Part shown: positions 1-6,247 of the stretch, piece by piece
Numbering within the stretch: position 1 is the stretch's first letter
Layout of the letters: the number at the start of each line of letters is the position of its first letter
Assembly: GCA_025964455.1 (NCBI GenBank)
Contig: JAOPYU010000353.1
Coordinates: 1 to 8,134 of the forward strand
Direction of reading: 5' to 3'
From: Thermoleophilia bacterium
GTDB lineage: Bacteria > Actinomycetota > Thermoleophilia > Gaiellales > SKUG01
DNA length: 8,134 bases
The notes under the pieces: model-generated
What the model was told of the DNA's origin: nothing
What the model saw: the letters and a program-made list of their open reading frames with translations, nothing else
The model's database searches: none
Translations under genes and position numbers: made by a program

Positions 1-115
1 CCACGTAGTTGGCGGTCCACAGCCGCGCGCGCAGCGTGTCGGCGCCACCCGGGCGTCGCTGCAGCTGGACGCCGACCGCGGCGCACGCCGCGAACAGCAG
101 GAGCTGAAGCGTCAT
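1..115 (-). CDS. N-terminus of a membrane protein, possibly an AEC-type permease (partial)
   Basis: The reading frame starts at an ATG (complement 113-115) and runs off the left edge after 38 codons. It begins MTLQLLLFAACAAVGVQLQ, a hydrophobic stretch of about 17 residues that could be a first transmembrane helix or a signal anchor. A polar, arginine-rich turn (RRPGGADTLRARL) follows, and then WTANYV, which may open a second helix. A short first helix, basic turn and second helix resembles the start of auxin-efflux-carrier (AEC) family transporters, but 38 residues cannot establish a family. There is no clear Shine-Dalgarno site. A TACGAT hexamer ends exactly 6 bases before the ATG, as expected for a leaderless transcript, and this supports the start. 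The gene diverges from the hydrolase-ABC gene across 62 bases. The gene call is fairly safe; the transporter identity is a guess. Confidence 0.6.
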   Translation of the reverse strand, partial: MTLQLLLFAACAAVGVQLQRRPGGADTLRARLWTANYV

Positions 116-121
116 GGGCGC

Positions 122-127
122 ATCGTA
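122..127 (-). promoter_or_regulatory. Candidate -10 element for a leaderless transcript
   Basis: Read on the minus strand, TACGAT fits the actinobacterial TANNNT -10 consensus. It lies 6 bases from the ATG of the leftward membrane protein gene, so transcription would begin at or next to the start codon. No purine-rich ribosome site is visible there, which fits a leaderless message. I see no convincing -35 hexamer at 17-18 bases upstream. The call rests on position and short sequence only. Confidence 0.4.
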
Positions 128-177
128 CCGGTGGCCGCTGGCGGTTAGGTGGGGCGTGGCGCGGAGAAGCTCACACC

Positions 178-2682
178 ATGCGGCGCCGCCCCGCGATCTC
201 GCTCCTGCTGCTCGTCGCGATCGCCGTGGTGGTCGTGGCGCTCGTCGGCGTGCGGCGTCACGCCGACCGCTCCGTCGACCAGTCCCGCGAGCGCATCGAC
301 GGGGCCGGCGTGGAGCTGCGAACGACCCGGTGGTCCACGCGTGCGGTGAGCGTGGCGAAGCCGCAGCCGGCAGTGCTGCTCGCGCATGGACTCGGGGACG
401 ACCAGGAGTCTGTGGGCGCGCTGGCCCGGACGCTCGCGCGACAGGGCTACCTCGTGCGCACATGGACGTCGCGCGGCACCGAAGGAGCCCCGGGCCGCGT
501 GGGTGTGGCCGGGCCTCGGGAGATCGCTGACGTGCGGGCGCTCATCGACGAGCTCGGCGAGCGTGGAGACGTGGTGCAGGACGGCGCCGGGGATCCGCGG
601 GTGGCGGTCGTCGGCATCTCGCAGGGTGGCGGCGTGGCACTGCTCGCGGCCGCGGACGATCACCGCATCGATGCAGTCGTGCCGATCTTCGCGTGGAGCG
701 ACCTGCGCGCCGCCCTTGAGCCGAACGCCGCCCGGGTCGGCGGCGGCTCCCCGGCAGAACCCGGGGTGCTCAAGGTGCGGTGGGCGAGCGAGCTGCTGGC
801 GGCAGGTTCGGGGAGCTCGCGCCGCGCCGCGCCGTGCGGCAACGTGGAGACGGCACTCTGCGAGGCGTGGGGCGGCTCCATCGAACGGGGCGCCTTCACT
901 CGTGAGGCGCTTCGCCTGCTCGCCGCCCGCAGCCCGGCTGCCGTCGTCGCCGACATCGAGGCGCCCACGCTCATCGTCCAGGGCCAGATGGATTCGCTGT
1001 TCGACCTCGGCCAGGCGACCGAGCTGGCAGCCGGGCTGGAGCGCGCCCACGTGCCGGTGCGGGTCGAGTGGATCCGCGCCGGGCATGACGCCGCGCTGGA
1101 CCGCCGCCGGCGCGAACACCTCGAGCAGGCGGTCGTTCGCTGGCTCGACCTGCACGTGCGTCACCGTCGTGGCACGCAGGCAGGACCACGGTTCACGGTC
1201 GAGCTCGGAGCGGGACGCGGCTACGCGCACGCCTCGCGGATCCCGCCGCCGGTGCGCATGCGCGGGCTTCGGCTGACACCGACCGAACGCGCCTCCGCCG
1301 ACGGGATGACGCACCTCGTGGCTCCGCCGGGCGGCCTTCCCGCCGACACCACCACGCTCCCGGGGTACGGCGACCTGACGGGTGTGGACGTCGGGTTCGA
1401 TCCGCCGGCTGGACAACGCGCCACCTTCCGATCGGCGCCGGTCGAGGAGGGCCTGGAGCTGATCGGGACATCGCGCATCCGGCTGCAGGTGACGTCCAGC
1501 TCCGGCAGCGCGATCCTCTTCGCGCGGCTCGTGGACGTCGCCCCGGATGGGCGGCGCATCGTCATGCGCGGGCTCGTCGCGCCGATGCGCCTCGGCGGGC
1601 TGCCCCCGCTCGGTGAGCGTCGGGGTCAAGGGGTGGACGTCGCGCTCCCACCAGTGGCGTGGCGGCTCGCGCCCGGACATCGGCTCGCCGTGGATGTCAG
1701 CACGACGGACGCAGGCTACGTGGGGGCGCCGCGCGCGGCGACCTATGGCATCGCGATGACGGGGAGCGCCCAGCTGCGCGTGCCGGTCGCGCGCGAGCCG
1801 CGGCGGACGGCTGACACGTTCGAAGCCGGGAGCGACTGGCGCCTGCTGCTCGCTATCGCGGCGCTCCTCGTGGCGTTCGCGCTGCTCGGCGGGTGGATAG
1901 CGGCGCGCACGATGCGCCGGCGCGACGAGCGCGTGCAGGAGCCGCACCTGCGCGACACGCCGATCCGCGCGGTCGCGCTCACCAAGCGGTTTCGGGACGG
2001 GCGGCTGGCGGTGGATGGCGTCTCCTTCGCAGTCGAGCCCGGGACGATCGTCGGGCTCATCGGCCCCAATGGTGCGGGGAAGACGACGATCATCCGGATG
2101 CTGCTCGGGCTCGTACACCCGAGCGGGGGCACGGCGCACGCCTTCGGCCAGCGCGTGCGCCCGGGGGTGTCACGGCTGGCGCGGATCGGGGCGCTCGTCG
2201 AAGGTCCCGGGCTCGCGCCGCACCTGAGCGGGCGCCGGCATCTGGAGCAGTACTGGTCAGCGACGGGCCGTCCCCGCGAAGCGGCGGGGATCGACGAGGC
2301 CCTCGCCGTCGTCGGGCTGACCGGTGATGCGGACCGCACGGTGCGCACCTGGTCGCATGGCATGCGCCAGCGCCTCGGGATCGCCCAGGCGCTGCTCGGC
2401 CGGCCCGACCTCGTGCTGCTCGACGAGCCGGCCAACGGGCTCGACCCGGCGCAGATCACCCAGCTGCGCGAGCTGCTGCGATCGATCGCCGCCGACGGTC
2501 GCTCCGTGCTCGTCTCCAGCCACCTGCTGGGGGAGCTCGAGCAGGTCTGCACCCACGTGGTGCTGCTCGCCGCGGGGTCGGTCCTGCGGGCGGGCACCCT
2601 CGAGCAGGTGGTCGGCGATCACGACGACCTCGAGGCTGCGTATCTCGCGGCGTTCGCCGAGGCGGAGGTGCCCGATGCGTGA
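178..2682 (+). CDS. Membrane-spanning fusion of an alpha/beta hydrolase (X-Pro dipeptidyl-peptidase-like) and an ABC transporter ATPase
   Basis: This 834-residue protein appears to combine an extracytoplasmic hydrolase with the ATPase of an ABC exporter. A signal-anchor helix (about residues 7-25, after MRRRP) is followed by an alpha/beta hydrolase. Its features are an HG oxyanion-type turn (70-71), nucleophile elbow GISQG with Ser148, Asp272 (GQMD) and His303 (AGHD). About residues 338-540 resemble the beta-rich C-terminal domain of the CocE/NonD and S15 X-Pro dipeptidyl-peptidase group. A second helix (about 554-576) ends in RTMRRRDER, which by the positive-inside rule puts the rest in the cytosol. 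The ABC domain (about 595-815) is complete: Walker A GPNGAGKT (629-636), signature SHGMRQR (726-732), Walker B LVLLDE with Glu750, and H-loop His782. ALVEGPG at 672-678 fills the Q-loop region with Glu675, as I recall for BcrA/DrrA-like ATPases. Cys220 and Cys228 are the only cysteines in the outer part and could form a disulfide. GGAG at 163-166 supports the start. The hydrolase substrate cannot be told from sequence. Confidence 0.93.
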   Translation: MRRRPAISLLLLVAIAVVVVALVGVRRHADRSVDQSRERIDGAGVELRTTRWSTRAVSVAKPQPAVLLAHGLGDDQESVGALARTLARQGYLVRTWTSRGTEGAPGRVGVAGPREIADVRALIDELGERGDVVQDGAGDPRVAVVGISQGGGVALLAAADDHRIDAVVPIFAWSDLRAALEPNAARVGGGSPAEPGVLKVRWASELLAAGSGSSRRAAPCGNVETALCEAWGGSIERGAFTREALRLLAARSPAAVVADIEAPTLIVQGQMDSLFDLGQATELAAGLERAHVPVRVEWIRAGHDAALDRRRREHLEQAVVRWLDLHVRHRRGTQAGPRFTVELGAGRGYAHASRIPPPVRMRGLRLTPTERASADGMTHLVAPPGGLPADTTTLPGYGDLTGVDVGFDPPAGQRATFRSAPVEEGLELIGTSRIRLQVTSSSGSAILFARLVDVAPDGRRIVMRGLVAPMRLGGLPPLGERRGQGVDVALPPVAWRLAPGHRLAVDVSTTDAGYVGAPRAATYGIAMTGSAQLRVPVAREPRRTADTFEAGSDWRLLLAIAALLVAFALLGGWIAARTMRRRDERVQEPHLRDTPIRAVALTKRFRDGRLAVDGVSFAVEPGTIVGLIGPNGAGKTTIIRMLLGLVHPSGGTAHAFGQRVRPGVSRLARIGALVEGPGLAPHLSGRRHLEQYWSATGRPREAAGIDEALAVVGLTGDADRTVRTWSHGMRQRLGIAQALLGRPDLVLLDEPANGLDPAQITQLRELLRSIAADGRSVLVSSHLLGELEQVCTHVVLLAAGSVLRAGTLEQVVGDHDDLEAAYLAAFAEAEVPDA

Positions 2683-3478
2683 CGAGCTGCACCGCCAGCT
2701 GGCGCGACGCCGTACATGGCTGCTGCTGGGCGCGATGGTGCTCATCCCCATCGCACTCGGCCTCATCTACGTGGTGCGCGGCGCGCCGGAGCTCGTCCAA
2801 GGGGCAACGCCGCAGCTCACGCACCTGGCGCCGACGTCGGCGCTCGCCTTCGCGACCTTCGTGCTCTACCTGTGCGCGCCGCTGCTGCTGGTTGCGATCG
2901 CCGCGGCGTTCACCGGCGATGCCCTGGCGAGCGAATCGGCGTGGGGGACGCTCCGGTACCTGCTCGCCGCACCGATCCCCCGTCGCCGCCTGCTGGCACG
3001 CAAGCTCGCGGCCGGGCTGGTGCTGGCCAGCCTGGCCACCCTCCTGCTGGTCGCGACGTCCCTCGCGTTCGGCGCGCTGGCGTTCGGCTGGGACCCGCTG
3101 CTCACGCCGGTCGGTGGCACGCTCGACCCGAGCTCCGGCGCCGCACGACTCGCATGGTCGACCGCCTATGTGCTCGTGACCCTCGCACCGTTCAGCGCGT
3201 TCGCGCTGCTGTTCGCGACGCTGCTCGACACCCCGCTCGGCGCCGTCGGGGTCAGCACGGGTATCGCTGTGGTTGGGCAGATCCTGGATTCGGTGCCGAG
3301 CCTCGGGGGCGCACGCGTCGTGCTGCCGACCCACTACGCGTACGCCTGGACGGACTGGTTCGTGGATCCACCGCTGCCCGACGACCTGGCGGCCGGCGTG
3401 CTGCAGTCCGTGGCGTACTCGGTCGCCGCCTGCCTGCTGGCGTGGTGGCGATTCTCGGGGCGCGACATCGCGGGTTGA
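2675..3478 (+). CDS. ABC-2 type transporter permease
   Basis: This 267-residue integral membrane protein is the likely permease partner of the upstream hydrolase-ABC protein. Hydrophobic segments at about 14-34, 54-79, 110-137, 160-184, 187-204 and 239-259 give the six-helix layout of ABC-2 permeases. The loop after helix 2 carries ESAWGTLRYLLAAPIPRRR (87-105), the conserved cytosolic region of this family (GTLR, LL, P, R, K) that contacts the ATPase. I chose the ATG at 2675 because GGAGG at 2664-2668 sits 6 bases before it and because the protein then begins MRDELHRQLARRRTWLL, a normal basic start before helix 1. The 8-base overlap with the preceding stop indicates translational coupling, so the two proteins are probably made in matched amounts. 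A homodimer of this permease with two ATPase domains would make a complete exporter. The substrate is unknown; lipid, peptide or drug export all remain possible. Confidence 0.93.
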   Translation: MRDELHRQLARRRTWLLLGAMVLIPIALGLIYVVRGAPELVQGATPQLTHLAPTSALAFATFVLYLCAPLLLVAIAAAFTGDALASESAWGTLRYLLAAPIPRRRLLARKLAAGLVLASLATLLLVATSLAFGALAFGWDPLLTPVGGTLDPSSGAARLAWSTAYVLVTLAPFSAFALLFATLLDTPLGAVGVSTGIAVVGQILDSVPSLGGARVVLPTHYAYAWTDWFVDPPLPDDLAAGVLQSVAYSVAACLLAWWRFSGRDIAG

Positions 3479-3630
3479 GGTCGCCAGTCGGTTCCGATAT
3501 GGAACTCACTCGGGGGATTCCGCCCCGAATCGTTGTCCATCCGTACAGGATCTCGGTCTGAGCAGGATGGAATGCGGGTTGGATGGGTGAAAGGTGGACC
3601 AGTCGACGTCGCCACCGAAGGAAGCCACGC
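3479..3630 (+). promoter_or_regulatory. Untranslated region before amt with two small hairpins
   Basis: These 152 bases hold no convincing gene. Two inverted repeats lie near the 5' end. GTTCC(3491-3495)/GGAAC(3501-3505) has a 5-base loop. TCGGGG(3510-3515)/CCCCGA(3523-3528) has a 7-base loop and competes with an overlapping GATTC(3516-3520)/GAATC(3527-3531) pairing. Neither is followed by a T-run, so they could be weak terminators of the exporter operon or operator-like sites. A poor sigma-70-like pair, TTGAGG (3475-3480) and TATGGA (3498-3503) with a 17-base spacer, could be the amt promoter. AAGGA at 3618-3622, 8 bases before the ATG, is a good ribosome binding site. I recognise no known riboswitch and no clear nitrogen-regulator (GlnR/AmtR) operator. 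Confidence 0.35.
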
Positions 3631-5028
3631 ATGTCCGATGCCGAGATCACCATCGCGCTCAACACCGTCTGGGTGCTCGTCGCGGGCACGCTCGTGCTCT
3701 TCATGCAGGCCGGGTTCGCGCTGCTGGAGGCCGGCATGACGCGGATGAAGAACGCGGCGCACGTCGCCGGCAAGAACGTCGTGATCTTCGCGGTCTGCGC
3801 GCTCGTCTACTGGGCCGTCGGATTCGGGATGGCGTTCGGGGACGCGTCAGGCGACACCCCCGGATGGCTGGCGTCGCTCGTCGGCACCAGCGGATTCGTG
3901 CCGAGCACCGACGCGCTCACCGCGATCGGCGGGGGCCCGTTCTCGTTCTTCTCGGGCATCCCGGCTGCTGCAGGCTGGTTCTTCCAGGTCACGTTCGCTG
4001 GCGTCTCGCTGGCGATCGTGTGGGGTGCGATGGCCGAACGCGCGCGGCTGTGGGTCTACGTCGCCTTCGGCATCACGTTCACGCTCGCGTACTCGGTCGT
4101 CTCCCACTGGATCTGGCACGGCGATGGCTGGCTCTTCGCGCGGGGCATGCAGGACTTCGCTGGATCGACCGTGGTGCACCTGCAGGGGGCCGTCGCGGCG
4201 CTCGCGGGCGCGATGCTGCTCGGCCCGCGCCTGGGTCGGTTCACGCGCGATGGCGACCGCACCGTGCAGTCGCCCATCCCGGGCCACTCCATGCCGTTCG
4301 CCGTGCTCGGTGCGCTGATCCTGTGGGTCGGCTGGATGGGCTTCAACGCCGGGTCCACGGGCGGTGTCGAGCTCGGGGGTCTCGGATTCGCGGGCTACGT
4401 CGCCCTGACGACCAACCTCGGTGCGGCTGCCGGGCTGGTCGGCGGGCTCATCGCAGCGCGGCTGCTGCATCGGACGGCCGACATGGGCACGTTGCTCAAC
4501 GGTGTGATCGCGGCGCTCGTGGCGATCACCGCCGGCTGCGGCTTCGTGGCGCCGTGGGCTGCGATCGTGATCGGGCTCGTGGCGGCGGTGCTCGCCAACC
4601 TCGCCATCCCGCTCGTGGCTCGGCTCGGCATCGACGACCCGATCGGAGCCGTCGCGGTGCACGGGCTCGCGGGCGTGTGGGGCACCCTGGCCGTCGGGCT
4701 GTTCGCGATGCCGTCGCTCGCCGAGCGACTCGGCACGGGCACGGGTGGTCTCATCTACACGGGCAGCTTCCACCAGCTCGGCGTGCAGGCGCTCGGCATC
4801 GCGGTCGTCGCGACCTTCACCTTCGCGACGTCCTACGGCGCGCTCTGGACCATGCGCGCGCTCGTCGGGATCCGGGTCGACGCGCAGGTCGAGCACGTCG
4901 GCCTCGACATCTCCGAGCACGGATCGTCCGGCTACCCCGAGCTGCTGTCAGGCAGCGCCATGCAGGCGCGCGAGGCGGCGGCGTTCCACGAGCACGATAC
5001 GCCGCGCGAACGCCTCCTCCCCCTCTGA
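3631..5028 (+). CDS. amt: Ammonium channel/transporter, Amt family
   Basis: This 465-residue protein is an Amt/MEP/Rh family ammonium channel of the plasma membrane with about eleven hydrophobic helices. The family's key residues are visible and can be matched to E. coli AmtB. The twin pore histidines are His183 (DFAGSTVVH) and His344 (DDPIGAVAVH). Asp175 matches the structural Asp160. Phe118 and Phe122 match the Phe103/Phe107 gate region. Trp235, Phe238 and Ser242 (WMGFNAGS) match Trp212, Phe215 and Ser219, and Trp162 matches Trp148. The tail contains GLDISEHGSSGY (424-435), the cytosolic motif that in relatives couples the subunits and contacts PII (GlnK). About 30 polar residues follow it. 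An ATG 16 codons upstream (3583) is in frame, but the start at 3631 has AAGGA at 8 bases and begins MSDAEITIALNTVW, typical of the family. No glnK or glnD lies within the window on either side. All catalytic-type pore residues are present, so it should be functional. Confidence 0.97.
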   Translation: MSDAEITIALNTVWVLVAGTLVLFMQAGFALLEAGMTRMKNAAHVAGKNVVIFAVCALVYWAVGFGMAFGDASGDTPGWLASLVGTSGFVPSTDALTAIGGGPFSFFSGIPAAAGWFFQVTFAGVSLAIVWGAMAERARLWVYVAFGITFTLAYSVVSHWIWHGDGWLFARGMQDFAGSTVVHLQGAVAALAGAMLLGPRLGRFTRDGDRTVQSPIPGHSMPFAVLGALILWVGWMGFNAGSTGGVELGGLGFAGYVALTTNLGAAAGLVGGLIAARLLHRTADMGTLLNGVIAALVAITAGCGFVAPWAAIVIGLVAAVLANLAIPLVARLGIDDPIGAVAVHGLAGVWGTLAVGLFAMPSLAERLGTGTGGLIYTGSFHQLGVQALGIAVVATFTFATSYGALWTMRALVGIRVDAQVEHVGLDISEHGSSGYPELLSGSAMQAREAAAFHEHDTPRERLLPL

Positions 5029-5032
5029 TTTC

Positions 5033-5069
5033 GGTGACGTTGACCGGCCCTGGTACGGCCAACGTCACC
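5033..5069. terminator. Hairpin between convergent amt and topoisomerase IB genes
   Basis: A perfect 10-base inverted repeat, GGTGACGTTG (5033-5042) and CAACGTCACC (5060-5069), is extended inward by one mismatch and three more pairs (5044-5046 with 5056-5058), leaving a 9-base loop. It starts 4 bases after the amt stop and ends 18 bases before the TopIB stop codon on the other strand. Because it is symmetrical and lies between converging genes, it probably acts as a bidirectional terminator. Neither side has a clear T-run, so it would be a hairpin-only terminator of the kind reported in high-GC actinobacteria. Confidence 0.6.
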
Positions 5070-5087
5070 AGATCCAGGTGAGCTGGG

Positions 5088-6218
5088 TCAGCTGGCGATC
5101 GCGGTCGGGGATTCCTCGATGATGCGCGCCGCGACGCGGGCGATGGTCTCCGGGGTCCGGTCCTCGAGCAGCCGCAGCGTGGCGGCCTCGGCGACGAGCT
5201 GCGCATCCAGCAGCTCCACGTCCTCGAGGCGCAGCAGGCGCTCGATGCCGGGCTGGATCGTGCGCCCGTCGCGATAGCGGTCGAACACGCGTGGGTCGAC
5301 GTATGCCGCGCGGCACACCGCCGGGGTGTTGCCGAGGAAGGCGGCGGTCTGTTTCACGGCTGCTGCCATCTCGCGACGCATCGCCGTCTCCGACGCACGC
5401 GGCTCGCGACCGCGTGCACGCACGTCCGCCTCCTGCGAGGCGAGCGCGATCGCGCACAGCACCGTGCCGTGCCAGGTCCGGAAGTCCTTGGCGGAGCACT
5501 CCATCCCCGTCGCCTCGCGCAGGAACCCATTGACATCGCCGGCCGTGAGCGCGTGCCACGAGCGCCCGGCGCCGCGGGTCGCGAAGAGCGCCTCGGGGCC
5601 TGAACGCCTGCGCCGCAGCACCTCGACCACCGCATAGGTGCTCGCGTCCTCGATGCGTCGCTGCATGCGGATGCCGTGCTTGGCGGGAAAATCAAATCGC
5701 AGGGAGTTGGGCGGCTCGAGCACCACGTGATTGCGGCGAAGTGTCAGCAGCCCGTAGGTACCGTGCTCGGCCGCGTACTGCTCGGTGCCGATCCGGAAGT
5801 ACCCGCGGTCGAGGAGTCGGACGGCCAGGGCGAGCACCCGCTCCCGGGTGGGCTCGAGCTCGGCGCCCTCCCCGTCGAGCTGGTCGGCCACGTGGGCTCG
5901 CAGCGCCGGTAACGCGGCTGCGAAGTCCATCATCCGGTTGAACTTGTCCCGGCTGCGCTGGAGGGACCAGTCCGGGTGGTAGAGGTACTGTCGGCGCCCG
6001 GCGGCGTCGGTGCCGACCGCCTGCAGGTGCCCGGTCGGATGCGCGCAGATCCACACGTCCTGCCAGGCGGGCGGGATCGCGAGCGAGCCGATGCGCTCGA
6101 GCGTCTCCCGGTCCGTCACCGGGGTGCCGTCGGGATGCAGGAAGGAGAAGCCGCGGCCGCGACGTCGTCGGACGATTCCAGGGCGCGACGGATCTGACCG
6201 ACGAAGGCGGGGGCTCAT
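5088..6218 (-). CDS. DNA topoisomerase IB (poxvirus/Deinococcus-like type)
   Basis: This 376-residue protein is a bacterial type IB topoisomerase, which relaxes DNA supercoils by nicking one strand through a 3'-phosphotyrosyl link without ATP. The N-terminal part has the family's hallmark stretches: RRRRGRGFSFLHPDG (17-31), LAIPPAWQDVWIC (46-58), and GHLQAVGTDAAGRRQYLYHP (63-82). The catalytic set can be placed as Arg142 (YFRIGTEQY), Lys180 (FDFPAKHG), Arg247 (KDFRTWHGT), Asn297 (LGNTPAV) and nucleophile Tyr306 (AAYVDPRV). Asn in place of the poxvirus His265, nine residues before Tyr, matches what is known of the Deinococcus enzyme. The ATG at 6218 gives a normal family N-terminus. Its ribosome site is poor: GAGG lies only one base before the ATG. 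It follows the amidotransferase gene on the same strand with a 29-base gap, so co-transcription is likely. Alternative starts would add or remove conserved sequence. Confidence 0.95.
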   Translation of the reverse strand: MSPRLRRSDPSRPGIVRRRRGRGFSFLHPDGTPVTDRETLERIGSLAIPPAWQDVWICAHPTGHLQAVGTDAAGRRQYLYHPDWSLQRSRDKFNRMMDFAAALPALRAHVADQLDGEGAELEPTRERVLALAVRLLDRGYFRIGTEQYAAEHGTYGLLTLRRNHVVLEPPNSLRFDFPAKHGIRMQRRIEDASTYAVVEVLRRRRSGPEALFATRGAGRSWHALTAGDVNGFLREATGMECSAKDFRTWHGTVLCAIALASQEADVRARGREPRASETAMRREMAAAVKQTAAFLGNTPAVCRAAYVDPRVFDRYRDGRTIQPGIERLLRLEDVELLDAQLVAEAATLRLLEDRTPETIARVAARIIEESPTAIAS

Positions 6219-6247
6219 GCCTCGGGAGGTGCCCCGGGCGCGATGCG

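Noticed and set aside
145..2139. 664-codon open frame on the minus strand opposite the hydrolase-ABC gene.
   Set aside because: The translation is rich in Arg, His, Pro, Ala and Gly with no recognisable motif. It is the expected shadow of a high-GC gene whose third-position bias removes stops on the opposite strand.
3607..3625. GCCACCGAAGGAAGCC before amt looks a little like part of a glycine riboswitch core.
   Set aside because: The other conserved riboswitch parts are missing, and the same bases are explained by the ribosome binding site.
3594..5081. 495-codon plus-strand frame overlapping amt.
   Set aside because: It is a frame-shifted shadow: arginine-rich, without membrane segments, while the amt frame carries every family residue.
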